A stretch of DNA of 64,000 nt from Tridacna crocea (taxonomy: Eukaryota > Mollusca > Bivalvia > Cardiida > Cardiidae). This document shows positions 35,601 to 50,600 of this stretch, in pieces. The stretch covers positions 3,541,501 through 3,605,500 of the forward strand of contig OX031065.1 of NCBI GenBank assembly GCA_943736015.1. The letters are read 5' to 3'. The notes under the pieces are model-generated. The model did not search any database. It worked only from the letters and a program-made list of their open reading frames with translations, and was not told the DNA's origin. Position numbers and translations under genes: made by a program. Each line of letters opens with the position of its first letter. Position 1 is the stretch's first letter.

Positions 35601-38600
35601 AAGTCATTAAAACTCGGGAATGTCTGGTAAATGACTTAAATGTTGAATCAACCCAACCATCATTTTCAGTCCGGAAATAAGTGGCAAATGATTTATACAA
35701 GTGGACAGTGTAAATCAAAGATCAGACTGCCCATTCTGTTTGTAAACGAGCACATTCTGTGCAGTCTGATCTTGATCTACACTGGCCATAAAGGCATCAA
35801 CAAATATGAAATAAGTGTAGACCCATTATCAGACAATCCCGCCTTTTAACTCATTACCAAACGACAATATTTTAAGCCTGTCCAAATCAAAAGCATTTGC
35901 AGACGACAAAATAAAAGTGACTGAAAATTTTTAATTCGTTTTGTGAAGGGTATAAAACACTGTTGGATAAGGAGAAAATACCAGCATTTTCTCATTTTCC
36001 CACAATGTTTTCTAAGGGCTTTCTCAGGGTTGTCAAGAGTAGGGATTGCTTGGTAATGGGTTAATGACCCTTAGAAAGATTTTTTAAAACTGTGAGAAAA
36101 GGAGAAAATACTGGTAACCAGCATTTTCATCTTTTCCCACGTTTTCTACCCTGCTTGAAACATATTTCAATTTTTCAGTCATCTTCATTTTGTCATCTGC
36201 ATGTGCCTGCCATTTAGACCAGTCTAAAACTTTGTCGTTTGGTAAAGACTTAACCCATTACCAAACCAAAAAATTTTAGGGTTTGTCAAAATTGAAAGGA
36301 ATTGCAGATGACAAAATAAAAGTGACTGAAAATTTGAAATTTGTTTTGTGAAGAGTAAAAACATTGTGGGAAAAGGAGAAAATGCTGGTTACCACAATGT
36401 TTTCTAAAGGCTTCTTTCTCAGGGGCGTCAAAAGTTGGGATTGTGTGGTAAAGAGTTAAGAAGTTTAAACTGATTTGCCGTGATATACTTTTAGCTGTGA
36501 CAGTTTCTTGTCAAGCATTCTGCTAAATTTATTGGATTCTGACAGACTATTAGAATAAAGCTTCATTTCTACGCTTTGTGAAGCAAACCCTGATTCAACC
36601 TTGGGTAAAATTGCAACTGCAGTTTCTCCTGAAATTAATTTTGTAGAAGATCTAGATCTACCTTGAAAAAAGTCCTTGTACACAAAAACAAGGGATTTGT
36701 ACAGTTACATACGCGTCAAAACATTTTGACAAAAGGAGAAATCCTCTTTTAAAAAACACTGTCTCCTTTTCCCAAAATATTTTTCATTCTTTTACAACCA
36801 AATCTCATAGAATATTGTGCAGAGTACTGGTAAAAAGGAATTCCAGGTAATCATGGATAGGTTCACTTGCTACCACGATACAACTGAACTAGCATTGAGC
36901 ATGGTGTTAAACACCATACAATCAATCATTCAAAGCTTTTTGGAAGATGGTGAAAATACAGGCTACCAGCACTTTCTCCATTTCCCAGAAAGCTTATTCA
37001 AAAGCCTTCTTTGCTCAAGATCATTTAACTCTTTACCACAAAATCCCAAGTTTTAACAACCCTGAGGAAAAGGCCTTTTGAAAACATTGTTTGAAAAGGA
37101 GAAAATGCTGGTAACCAGCATTTTCTCCTTTTCCAACAATGTTTTTCTACTCTATCAAAGACCAACGCTGTCATTTCAACTACATCTTAATTGGTGCCTG
37201 TAAATCCTCTCATTTCAGACCAATCTATTTTCTCTCGGGTGGTACGAGTCAAATATAGCCATAACATGTATTTGGTAAATGGTTCAATGTCAAATCAAAA
37301 ACAAAAGTACAAATGGAACAACTGCGCAAACAATTGCATATAATATCACTTTCATGGTCCACAAAACCTTTGCACTCTGAGATACTGAGAGCAATCCACT
37401 GATGGCAAGCCACATTTTGTCTCAACTGCGGGAAAAAGGAAACATTGTGGGAAGAGAAAGGATTGCTGGTAACCATAAATTTTTTCTTTTCCCATAATGT
37501 TTTTAAAAGCTTTTTTCCTTACCAGTATTTGCTCCTTTTCTTGAAATATTTTAAACCCTTCACGACATAACAAGATGTTTTACTTGTCCGAACTGAAAGC
37601 ATTTTGCTGATGACAGTTTCATTGTGGCTCATATGAAATGATTTTTCTTTGAAATGGAAGAAAACATAGTGGGAAAAGGAGAAAATGCTGGTAAGCAGCA
37701 TTTTCTCCTTTTCCCACTATGTTTTCAAAAGCCTTCTCTTTAAGGGGTGTTAAAAGTCGTTAATGTGTGGCAAAGAGTTAAAGGCCTTTTTCTAAAGTAC
37801 ATCTAAACACAGGGATTATTTGGCAAATCAAATTCTTCAGTAAAGAAATACAAGATACAAGATCACAGATTGAAAATAACAGATAAACACAACTGCGTTA
37901 ACAATTGCACATTATCATTTTCTCGGTCAAGAAAACCTTTGGTCACTTGGTGATATTAAAAGGATTTTGTAGACGGCAAAATAAAGCTAAAGTGTTTCAA
38001 ATTACGGGATGTGATTTTGAAAAGGTAAATAACATTGTGGGAAAAGAAGAAAGTACAGAAAAACAGCCTTTTTTTTTCAAATAAATGTAAAGGCCTTTTT
38101 CCCCTAAGCTCGTCCAAACAGATTGTTTGGCACAGGATTAATCCTTTGTGACATGACAAAATTTTGTCCAAGAACAAGGCACAATGCAGATGTGAAAGCA
38201 GATGTTGCCCAAATAAGGTGATTTGTCATGTAACAGGTAGAAACATTGTTGGAAAAAGGAAAAAAAAAAGATGGTTACCACCATTTTCTCCTTTATTTTT
38301 TTTTAAATGTCATTCTCCCTAAGGGTTATTAAAATTTGGCAATTACTTGGTAAAGGGTGAAAATTGATCACGAAAAAAGCAAGACTGAAAAAAGCGGATA
38401 TAGCAAAACTGCACTAACAATTATTGCATATTATTACTCTTTTAACACTTTACCCCATAAGGCATTTCTATGGTATCTCTAATTGACCCTAAATAACAGC
38501 AAGGATGAAGCCATTTCTTATGTGTATATGACACCTTTTGATAGCATAAAAAACATTGTGACAAAAGGTGAAATTGCTCGTGACGAGCAATTTCACCTTT

Positions 38601-41600
38601 TACCACAATGTTTTCCAAAGGCTCCTACAAGCAATGCGTAGAAATGAGTACCTATGGAGTAAAGGGTTAACACTCTCCACACAATGACAACTCTTAGCAA
38701 CACTAAGAAAGAAGCCTTTTGAAAACATTGAAGGAAAGGAGAAAATGCTGGTAACCAGCATTTTCTCCATTTCCCACGATGTTTCTTATCCTTTCTCTGA
38801 CAATTTTTCCCTTTTGGGGTACATTTAGTTCGTCACCATCAAATACTTTCAACTTGGACAAGTCCAAAATTTTGTCGTTTGATAAAAAGTTAAACAACAA
38901 GACTTTAGACTCCAACAATTTGAAAACATTTACAGACTAAAATGATGGGTTTTGCCACTGAAAGTACAAAAAACATTCAGGAAAAATGAGAAATTTATTA
39001 CATTAAGCATTTAGCCCTTTTGAAAATGTTTTCCAAATGTCTTTGTTCCTCAAGATCGTTCCAAGAAGCCATCATTTGATACAGGATAAATTGTCAAAAA
39101 GGACCAGAGATTGATAGGCACTGATAAGGGCATCTGCACAATACATAACTATTATCAATTTTTTTTCTTGGAGGACAAACTTCAGACCTGAACACTCTGA
39201 GAGACTAACATAAAAGTGGATCAAATGATAGTATTTGTCATTGAAAGAATGGAAAACATTGAGGAAAAAGGAGAAAATGCTGGTTACCAGCATTTTCTCC
39301 TTTTTCCTCAATGTTTTCAAAAGTCTTTTCCTACTGGTCATATCAAACAAGCATTTTGTTTGGTATAGGGTTATGCTATGCAACCTGACAAAAACCAGAT
39401 ATATGGAGATGATCCGATTTTAACAAAAATACAATGTTTGACAATTTTGCCCTGGCTTTCACATACGCCATTAGCTGCAGATGACGTTTTAGATTTTTTT
39501 GACAAATAGTACCTTAACCCTTTTCCACATGACAGAAATTTAGCCTAATCAAAATTGAGAGCGTTTGCAGATGACAATTTCAACTTGTGAAATGGTGAAT
39601 TCTTTCTCTGATAGGGTAGGAAACATAGTGGGAAAAGGAGAAAATGCTGGTTACTGGCATTTTCTCCTTTTCCCACATTGTTTCCAAACAGATTATTTCC
39701 TGGGGTTGTTAAAAGTCGGCATTGTGTGGTAAAAGGTTAACTCTTTCGGAAAAGACGAAATTAATTCTGGACCAGTCCTATTCGAAAGCATCAGCAGTTA
39801 ACAACTTAAATGTTGCTAAAATTATCATTTCTGTCTTTTATAGGGTAGAGGACATTGTTGGAAAAGGAGAAAATACTGGCTACCAGCAATGTTTTCAAAA
39901 GTATTTTCCTTCAGAGTTGTTTAAAGTTCAGATTACATGGGAAAGGGTTAACTCTTTATCAAAAAACGAAATTCTAAACTGGTTCAACTATTTTAATTAA
40001 AGAAAACAACTTTTTGAAGGATCCCCAGGTGTTGCAAACACTGCTGTAAAAGGAGGAGATGCTGATTACCAACATTTTTTTCCCTTTTCCCAAAATGCAT
40101 TTCACCCTGTCAAAGACAACTTTTGTCATTTAACCCTTTACTCCATAGATACTCATTTCTACGCATTGCTTGTAGGAGCCTTTGGAAAACATTGTGGCAA
40201 AAGGTGAAATTGCTCGTGACGAGCAATTTCACCTTTTGCCACGATGTTTTCTATGATATCAAAAAGTGTCATATACTCGTAAGAAACAGCTTCATCCTTG
40301 CTGTTATTTAGGATCAATTAGAGATACCACAGAATTGCCTTATGGGGTAAAGGGTTAACACTTTACCAGATGACAAAATTTTAGACTTGTCCAAATTGAA
40401 AGCATTTGAAGACAATAATTTCAGAGTAGCTCAAACGGTGCAATCTCTCTTTGATAGAGTAGAAAACATTGTGGGAAAAGGAGAAAATGCTGGTTACCAG
40501 CATTTTCTCCTTTTCCCACAATGTTTTCAAAAGGCTTTTTTCTCAGGGTCGTTAAAATTCAGGATTGTGTGGTAAAGAGTTAAGTCACATAGTTATGTTT
40601 TATCGTCTGCATTTGCTTCCAATTTGGTCAAATCTAAAATCTGTCATTTGGTAGAGAACTTGGGACAAATCTTTAAATACCATACTCTATACATGCAATA
40701 CCCGGTAACCAGAAATTGAAGAGGAACTCTATAAGCTTTGCTTCTGATCCAGTCCACTTCTGCAGGATTATTTTTGTCAATTTAATGTATTTAAATTGTT
40801 CGTGTACATGTATATTGTATTTCTGTAGAATAAATTATGTGTAAATTATATCTGTAAATCTGTAATCTTATAAAGGGTAAGCTATTACTCTGAAAAACTG
40901 TTCTCTGCACAAGCTGTATTCTACAGGGAAATGTAGATCTAAATTATATTCCAGGAAATGCAGAATCAGTCCATGGAACGTGTAACAAGCAAGAGAAAAC
41001 TGAAGACTAATGGGAAATCAAAACCTGACATATCACAGTCTATAGCATTAGCTGATCAAAGAAAAATGTAATCCCAGTCTGTTGCTAGCTTATCAAAGAA
41101 AAATGTCATTTTAGTCTAAAGCTGATAAAAATCAAAAGCACTGCATGTGGGTGCCAGTTGTCTGCGCATGTCATATTCTTCGAAGATTCGACCTGTCTGC
41201 TATGACCCATCATTCCCCCCATTTTTGGGGGGATTGTGGTAATATGTGCTATAAAGTAGCAATGGAGAAAATGGCTTTTATCAATAAGTTTGAGGACATA
41301 TCAGGCCTGTTCTAGCTCCAGATTTCTCTTAACTGCTGATCATAGATGAATGAATCAAACGAGGTAGTGTTTTATAAAGGTTTATTTTACTTTGAAATTC
41401 AAAGTAATGGTTGTGGCGTAGGAAAGTAGTCCGGTTCTGTACCCAGAATGCCCAAATTAGATATGTATTTGTAGAATGCCATCTAGCCGGAGATAATGAC
41501 TGTGTGGGTGTAAACATTCTGTTGCAGTTGCGATCAGAAAAGATAGCTTGTCAGTAAGAAAAAGGGGAATAACTTTGACAGAAATATTTTGATTGTTAAC

Positions 41601-44600
41601 TGCTCCTTTAACACTTTACTCCATAGATACTCATTTCTTCGCATTGCTTGTTGGAGCCCTTGGAAAACATTGTGGCAAAAGGTGAAATTGCTCATGACGA
41701 GCAATTTCAACTTTTGCCACAATGTTCTCTATGCTATCAAAAGCTGTCATATACACATAAGACACAGCTCATCCTTTCTGTTATTTAGGGTCAATTAGAG
41801 ATACCACAGAAATGCCTTATGGGGCAAAGGGTTAATTTTAATTAGGTCAATCATATCTGTAACAACAGTCAGTGCACCTATGCACGAGTTTCCTTGCTTT
41901 CCTCACACCAGTACCAAGCCATAGACTACTTTTCTCACACGCACCAGAGATGAGACGCAAAAGTCCCCTAACCCTTTACCACACAATCCCGAGTTTTATC
42001 GACCCTGAGGATGAAGCCTTTGGAAAACATTGTGGGAAAATGCTGGAGACATTGCTGCATTTTCTCCTTTTCCCACAATGTTTTCTACCCTGTCAAAGAA
42101 ATACCATATTATTTGAGCCACTCTGACATTGTCGTCTGCAAATGCTTTCAATTTGGACAAGTCTAACATTTTTTCATGTGGTAAAGGGTTCAAAGGAGGT
42201 TTGCCTCAGTTGAAGTATCAAACTCACAACCACAAGGTCACGAGTCAGATATGCTAACCACTAAGCTACCAAGCCGGGCAGGAAAAGGAATACATGTACT
42301 AGGAAAATGCCAGTAGCCAATCAGAGTGTGTGTTACAAATTGTGTGCTGAGAAGACTGTGCCGCTTAAGCAAGAAAACGGGGGGCACTATCCAAACACAG
42401 CAATGGTAAACATAATGAAAACAGTTGTTGTCAATATTTGCTCATTCCAAAATGTATTTGCAGAGACGTCAGAAGCTGTCAGAAACTGCGAAGATTTATG
42501 CTCCCAAGTATGGTAATATTGCACCATGAAAGATATGATATATTCCTGTAGCATGACCTCCTCAATATCCGACTGAAGACTTGCCCGATTTATCAGAATT
42601 ACCTACACTGCAAATATATGTATGATAAATTTGTTACAGTTTTTCAGTCTTGCACCGTATACACTTTTTACCTCTTTTTACTAAACAAAACAATTTCAGA
42701 CTTTCAAACTCCAAAGGACATTCAGACAACATATATTATATGGTCAAAATGATAGGCTTTGTCTTTTTACTCATTACCAAACGACAATATTTTATACTGG
42801 TCCAAATTGAAAGCATTAGCAGACGACAAAATAAAAGTGACTGAAAATTTGAAATTTGTTTTCTGAAGGGTAGAAAGCATTGTGGAAAAAGGAGAAAATG
42901 CTGGTTACCAGCATTTTCTCCTTTTCCCACAATGTTTTCTAAAGGCTTCCTTCTCAGGGGCGTCAAAAGTAGGGATTGTGTGGTAATGGGTTAACAAGGT
43001 AGAAAAAACATTTTGGGAAAAGGAGAAAATGCTGGTTACCAGTATTTTCTCCTTTTCCAAAAATTTTTTCACCACCCTTGATCAGCATTTTCTCCTTTTC
43101 CCATTTTTAGAAAAAAATATTTTGGGAAAATTTTTTCACCACCCTTTATCAGCATTTCTTCCTTTTCCCATTTTTAGAAAATGCATTTTGGGAAAAGGAG
43201 AAAATACTGGTCACCAGTATTTTCTCCTTTTCCTAAAATGTTTTTCCTGACCTTTATCAGCATTTTCTCTTTTTCCAAATTTTTTTCCACCCTTTACCAG
43301 AATTTTCTCCTTTTCCAGACAGATTTCAAGTCTTTTTTTTTTTGGTCCAGATTGTACCGGATATTGTTGTATAGAGACGATCATATGTTGTCAATGAATA
43401 TGTATCACAAGAAGCTCCCAAGACCCTTTATCTCTTTAGAAGCTCCAAAGACCCTTTATCTCTTTTCTGTCACTGTCAAATAAAGATTGATTAATTCTAC
43501 AGTGTTTTACACAGCTTTCAACATTATTTCAGTCATATCACGCTAACAACTCACATATTAATCTATTTCCTGGATTTTGACAGAACTAGGCTAGGGTTCT
43601 CAAGTGTCTTGAACAAATACACTCCCACAAAAACCCATTGAAGACCTGTGTAGATCCGCTACAGATCCTACGCAGGTCTCCAGGTTACGAGTCCCACACT
43701 TTACGACAGAGCCACGTGGGACCCTCCCCCCCACTGTCCAGGATATTTGACAACATTAATGGCTGATTGATTGTATGGTGTTTAATACCTTTTTCAACAG
43801 TATTTCAGTTATATCATGGCAGCCAATGCACCTATCCATGCTTTCCTGGAGTTTCTGTTACCAGCACTCCTTACAACATACTTTCCAAGCCACTGGCTGC
43901 TTTCCCACATCATCCAAACAGCGATCAGTGCTGAGAGAGGAATGAATCCTGTCACAATGACAATCCTCGGAAAGAGATTGGTTGAGCCTTAGATCGAACT
44001 CAAGTCTTTAAGTTCTTAAGTCTTGTTTGCTACCGACTGAGCTATAGGGGCTTGGCTTGACAACATTACAAACTAGAGCCATCACTGATGTTGACTTAAC
44101 CCATTACCACACAATCCCTATTTTTGACGACCCCGAGAAAGAAGCCTTTAGAAAACATTGTGGGAAAAGGAGAAAATGCTGGTAACCAGCATTTTCTCCT
44201 TTTCCCATAATGTTTTCTACCCTTCACAAAAGAAATTTCAAATTTTTATTCACTTTTATTTTGTTGTGTGCAAATGCTTTTGATTTGTATAAATCGAAAA
44301 TTTTGTCGTTTGGTAATGAGTCAATAACCCCACCAGCACTTTGACAGAAAAAGTGTCAAGTTCAAGGGGGAATAATTCTTCAACCAGGGCGAGCTTGAAA
44401 ATTGTGTCTTTCAAATCTTCAATATATGATCAGTATATGTGCAAAGTTTCAATACAGTTGAAAGAAAACTGCAGGAGGAGTTTGCAACACAAAATTACTA
44501 GTATTTTGTACACAGACGGACATATGGGACGCACAGACACATGGACGGACACACAGAGGGTCACACGGACAGACAGGCTGATTCCAGTATACCCCCCCCC

Positions 44601-47600
44601 CCCCCCCCCCCCCCCGAAAACATTCGTTTTGCTGGGGATAATTAAAGAATATTGTAACTATTATCAAGATAGTCAATGCTTTATCACACAGCAAAATTTT
44701 AGGCTTTTTCAAATTAAAAACATTTGCAGACGACAATTTCATAATGGCTCAAATATGCAATTTTTCTTTGATGGGGTGGAAAACTTTGTGGGAAAAGGTG
44801 AAAATACTGGTTACCAGAAAACAAAGTGGGAAAAGAAAAAGTTTGGATAAAGATAGTACAGCTATGAAAGAGAAGAGTCGGGTAAAATTTGAACAAGGAA
44901 ATGACATCAATTTCTGTGTTATTGCCAAGTTGCATCTTTGGGGTTTCACTTAACTTGACGAGAATTTTTTTACTATTAATCCATTACCACACAATCCCTA
45001 CTTTTGACGACCCTGAGAAAGAAGCCTTTAGAAAACATTTTGGGAAGAGGAGAAAATGCTGGTAACCAGCATTTTCTCCTTTTCCCACAATGTTTTCTAC
45101 CCTTCCCAAACTAAATTTTAATTTTTCAGTCACAGTCATTTTGTTTTCTGCAAATGCTTTCAATATGGAATGGTCTGAAATTTTCGCTGTGGTAAAGAGT
45201 TAATTTGACATGGATTTTTCACTATTAAAACTTCAAACCTAATGACACAAATTTGCAGTCAACCAAAAAATATAATCTCAATATAAGGACAATCAACAAG
45301 AAATGAGGTCAAATACCTTCAACTCTTCACTACACGAGAAAATTTTAGACTGGTCAAATTGAAAGCATTTGCAGACGATAAAAAAAAGGTGACTAAAAAA
45401 TAGAAATTTGTTCCGGGACGGGTAGAAAACACTGTGTGAAAAGGAGAAAATGCTGGTTACTAGCATTTTCTCCTTTTCCCAAAGTGTTTCCAAAAGGTTT
45501 CTATCTCAGGGGCGTCAAAAGTAAGGATCGTGCAGTAACGGGTTAACTCTTTACCACACGATGCCAACTTTTAACTCTTTACCGTAGGTATTTGCAGACA
45601 ATACTTTCAGTGTGGCTCAAATGGTGCAATTGTTTACTGATAGGGACTAAAACACTATGGGAAAAGGAGAAAATGCTGGTTATTTTTTCCACAATGTTTT
45701 TAAAAGGCTTCTTGCAAAGGGTTGTCAAAAGTCGTCAATGTGTAGCAAAGGGTCAACAACCCAGAGAAAGAAGCCTTATGGAAATATTGTGCTCAGATGA
45801 GCTCAAATTTACATATAGAATTTTAAGTACTGATTCTACCACCCTGTGCATAGTGTCTTTCAATAACAAACAAACTGTAAACTAGTTTCTATCTTCAAAG
45901 TATTGAAAAGGAAGACAGCAGTTTTGGACTTTTTTGTTGTCTGCATGTCTCAAAATAAAGATCTACAGACAGAAACAAAAAAGTTTCAAGGCATGTTTTC
46001 TACAAATTATGATAATAGCCATGCAAAACATGTTTTATTATATGTTGTTTACAACATCTGAAGTTTGTAAGGTTGAATAAACTGTCCGTAAGAAACACAA
46101 CTGGTCCCCAAAACATTATCCCATTACCACACAATCCCTACTTTTGACGCCCCCGAGAAAGAAGACTTTTGAAAACACTGTAGGAAAAGGAGAAAATGCT
46201 GGTAACCAGCATTTTCTCCTTTTCCCACAGTGTTTTCTACCCTTCCCAGAACAAATTTCAATTTTTCAGTCACCTTTATTTTGTCGTCTGCAAATGCTTT
46301 GAATTTGGACCAGTCTAAAATTTTCTTGTGTGGTAAAGAGTTATAGAGAGCAGTCAAAATGTCCTGTTGAATGAAAACCTACCATTATCACTGGTATTTA
46401 TCTCTTTATCAAACAAGAAAATTCTAGACTTGTTCAAATGCAGATATAGAATCAAACACGGCTCAAACAAGAGCTTTCATTAATCCTTTCCCAAACAATC
46501 CCTGGTTTTTATGACCAAGAGGAAGAAGCCTTCTGAAAGCATTGTAGGAAAAGGAGAAAATGCTGGTAACCAGCATCTTCTCCTTTTCCCACAATGTTTT
46601 CGACTCTTCTAAATCTTAAAGTCAAGTTTCAATTTTTGAGTCACGTTTGATTTGTTGCCTGCAAATGCTTTCAATTTGGACAAGTGTAAAATGTTATTGT
46701 TTGGTAAAGAGTTAAACGTGATCATACTCCAACCCACTCCTTGTCACAAAACAGGTCTTTGTCACAGAATGCAGAATGATTAAGTACAAAAGTAAGAGTT
46801 GAAAAAACTTCAAGGGGAGATAATTCCACAACAAATCACAGCAAGGTCATAGAATTTGAATATGAACAACTTCATATATATAGGAACACTGTGTAAACTT
46901 AAGTTCAGTACCTGAAAAAACTCGCTGCACAAATTTGTACCCATAGACAAAATGAACAGACAGACAGGCAGATGGACGGAGAGAAAGATGGACAGACAGC
47001 CATGGTGATTCCAGTATAACCCTCTGTACTTCGTTGTGGGGGTTAAATTGATTGTATTGGAGTTTAACGCCACTTTAACAACTAAAGTCATATCATGGCG
47101 GTCGGTGACGCACATGTGTTTCCTGGCTTTCTCATACCAGTACTAACACTACTTTCTTTCCAAAGCCACCGACTACTTTTCTCACATGCCTCAGCAGAGG
47201 TGAGAGGCGAAAATACGCCGGAAAGAAAGTTTGCCTCAACCGGGTATCGAACTCACAACCACCAGGTCATGAGTCCAACGCGCTCACCACTGAGCCACCC
47301 GGGCGGGCTGTGGGGGTTAAACAATGGAATTTGTCTCGGAAACGACAACATACATTGTGGGAAAAGGAGAAATTGCTGGTTTCTATGTATTTTCTTCGAT
47401 TCAAACAATGTTTTCAAAAGGCACTTCCAGCAGAATCACTTATCTCGGGATTGTGTGGTAATGGGTTAATCCTTTACCAGACGACAAAGTTTTAGCCCTG
47501 TCCAAATTGAAAGCACTTGCAAACGACAAATTCAATGTGGCTCAAATGGCGTAATTTTTTCTTTTATAGGTTGGTTACGAGCATTTTCTCCTTTTTCCAC

Positions 47601-50600
47601 AATGTTTTCTACAGACTTCTTTCTCAGGGTCATCAAAAGTAGGGATTGTATGGTAAGAGTTAAAACTGACGGACAGACAGGAACACAAAGAACCATTTTG
47701 GAAAAAATTATATCCCTCTTTTTTCTTCCCGCCCCCCCTCCCTTTAACCTATTACCACTCAATCCCTACTTTTGACGCCCCTGAGAAAGAAGCCTTTTGA
47801 AAACACTGTGGGAAAAGGAGAAAATGCTGGTAACCAGCATTTTCTCCTTTTCCCACAGTGTTTTCTACCCTTCCCAGAACAAATTTCAATTTTTCAGTAG
47901 CCTTTATTTTGTCGTCTGCAAATGCTTTCAATTTGGACCAATCTAAAATTTTCTTGTGTGGTAAAGAGTTAAATAGGACAAAAAGAAGGGGGAGAGGGGG
48001 AAAGCAGACCAAAAGAGACTGTTTTCATGCATTCATGCCACCCTGAAATTGTGGCTATTTTGCGTCTTATTTCTAACCTGATAATGTCTGTTAGCTTTCT
48101 GTGACACTCTGTCGGTCTAAAGTCTAAATGACGGTAAAAACACTGACCTGATTATCTTGACAATTAGCTCTCTCCTCTGCCAGTTGGTCCTCAAGGCTTT
48201 GTTGGATTTTCAAGTTTTCTTGTCGACATTTCTTGATTTCATTATCTCTCTCTTCTAAACCCTGGAAAACAAATCAAGAAAATTATAACAAATAGATAGT
48301 ATCCACCATTGACACCACCTGAATTAATCAACTCACTGCTTTTAATGACTTTTTTCTTACTAGTGATCCATGCTTAAACTTGCAAAACTGGCTCTGAATT
48401 TTTAAAAACAAGAGGGCCATGATGGCCCTGTATCGCTCCACTGGCTAATTCGTAAAAACACTACAAGCCAAACATTACATTATTTGGCCAACTGGTTTCA
48501 AACTTGAGGGCATATAATTTTTTTCCAGTTGTGACCCCTGAGCAAATCCAATTTTGACCACAAAGCTATAATTACTTGAATCCTGGTGGAAGTCTACAAG
48601 ATAAAGCCCCATACCAAAAATACAGGTTTACAATGTGTGGTTATAAACAAGAAGATTTTCAAAGTTTTCTCAATAAAAAGCCCTGTAAAACATAAAACCC
48701 ATGAGACAGGGCTAAATTTAGTGGTCCTAGTCTTTATTATGGTTAGTAACAAGATGACTTAGAAAGTTTTCACCACAAAAGCCCATGTAAAACTTGTGAC
48801 CCCTGGTGTGGGGACAAACTTGACCCTAAGGCTATAATTTGGGCCCTCCTGGTAGAGGCCTACTAGATAAAGCTATATGCAAAATTTGGTAGCCCTAGGC
48901 CTTATGGCTAGGTACAAGTAGATTTTTAAAAAATTCCCAATATGAGCCCATGTAAAACTTGTGACCCCCAGGACAGGACCAAATTTGACCCCAGGGCTAC
49001 AATTTGGGCACCTTTGGTAGACAACCACTTGATAAAGCTAGATGCAAAATTGAGTAGCCCTAGGCCTTATGGCTTGGTACGAACAGATTTTTATAGTTTT
49101 CACTATATAAGCCCATATAAAACTTGTGACCCCCGGGGCCAGGGCAAAATTTGACCTCTGGGCTATCATTTGGGCACTCTGGGTAGAGGTCTATTAGATA
49201 AAGCTACATGCCAAATTTGGTAGCCTTAGACTCTATGACTAGGTACCAGAAGGATTTTAAAGTTTTCCCTATATAAGCCCATATAAAACTTGTGACCCCC
49301 GGGGCGGGGCCAATTTTGACCCCAGGGCTATTATTTGAAGGAACTTGGTAGAGGTCCACTAGATAAAGCTACATGCCATATTTGGTAGCTCTAGGCCTTA
49401 TGGTTTCAGAGAAGAAGATTTTTAAAAATTTTCAATATTTTTCAGTTTTGTTGCCATGGCAACCAGAGTTTTTGAAGGAATAAAATTCTTTCAAGGAATT
49501 CTGAAGAGGACCATGGCAGGATCATTTCTGTGAAGTTTCATCAAAATTGGATGGGTAGTTTCAGAGAAGATGTTTGAAATAAAAGTTAACGCACGCACGG
49601 ACGCACGCACAGACGGACGCACGCACGACGGACACCGGGCCATGACATAAGCACGCTGGCCTTCGGCCAGTGGAGCTAAAAAACACTTTGACGTCTAAAA
49701 TTTTGTCCTTAGGTAAAGAGTTTTGAAACCCCCTGCTTTAAACCTTTTCCAAGCAAACCCCTGGTTTTTATGACCCTTAGGTAGAGGCCTTTAGAAAACA
49801 TTGTGGGAAAACATTGCTGGTTACCAGCATTTTCTCCTTTTCCCATGTTTTTCTACCCTGTTGGAAACAAGTTTAAATTTTTAAGTTTTGTTGATTCTGT
49901 CATCTGCAAGTGCTTTCAAACTGAACCAGTCTAAAATTTCATTGTTTGGTAAAGAGTTAAAATTACCATCGTTTTTTAATTCTTAACCCTTTACCACACA
50001 ATGCCGACTTTAAACAACCTTGGGTAAGAAGCCTTTTGAAAACATTGTGGCAATAGGAGAAAATGCTGGTAACCAGCATTTTCTCTTTTTCCCACCTGCT
50101 AGAAATAAATTTTGATCTTTCATTTACATTTACTTTGTCCTCTGCAAGTGCTTCCAATTTGGACCAGTCTAAACTTTTGTTGTTTGGTAAAGGGTTAAAA
50201 CACATGATTGATTGCTACAGAAGCCCACTTACTTCCTTCAGTTTTTTTATAGTTTCTGTCTGATCCTCCAGCATTTTGGTTTTGATTTTCAAGCCATCTG
50301 TCTCTCTCTGTCAAAAAAAATGTAAATTTTAGCATGCATCGATAATTTACAACTTGACCAAGTTTGAAGTAAATATCTTCAGTAATAGTACAGATATAAT
50401 AAAATGTCAGAGTTGTTGCATGCTAACACAGACAACAATGACACAAAGGCGACAGGGCTGTGACTATACTCGACAACAGCGGCGCCTTTCAGTTTAGAAC
50501 AACATCCTATATAAAGCATTTTCAGAATTATCTTGACACCAGGATAATTTATAGAACCTGGGTACAAAGTAAATCTAAGACCAGATTCTACTTTCTGTGT

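Larger units (their letters stand above)
39948..40667 (+). mobile_element. MITE, host of two nested copies
   Basis: A left-end fragment (39948-39990) is followed by a plus-oriented copy. It breaks off at TTTGTCATT (40129) and resumes GTCACATAGTTATGTTTTAT at 40584, ending near 40667. Two complete MITEs fill the gap. Confidence 0.75.

Noticed and set aside
42307-42516. 69-codon frame in a unique stretch
   Set aside because: No splice signals or recognisable similarity; likely chance.
43947-44055. tRNA-like head with box A and B
   Set aside because: Embedded in a SINE body with tail, no full cloverleaf; annotated as SINE, not a tRNA gene.
44593-44615. Run of about 27 C
   Set aside because: Homopolymer within a dispersed repeat; length may be a sequencing or assembly effect.
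31901-48147. Possible missing LRRCC1 exon in the 16.2-kb intron
   Set aside because: Flanking exons join in phase and the protein length across the join equals the recalled human length.
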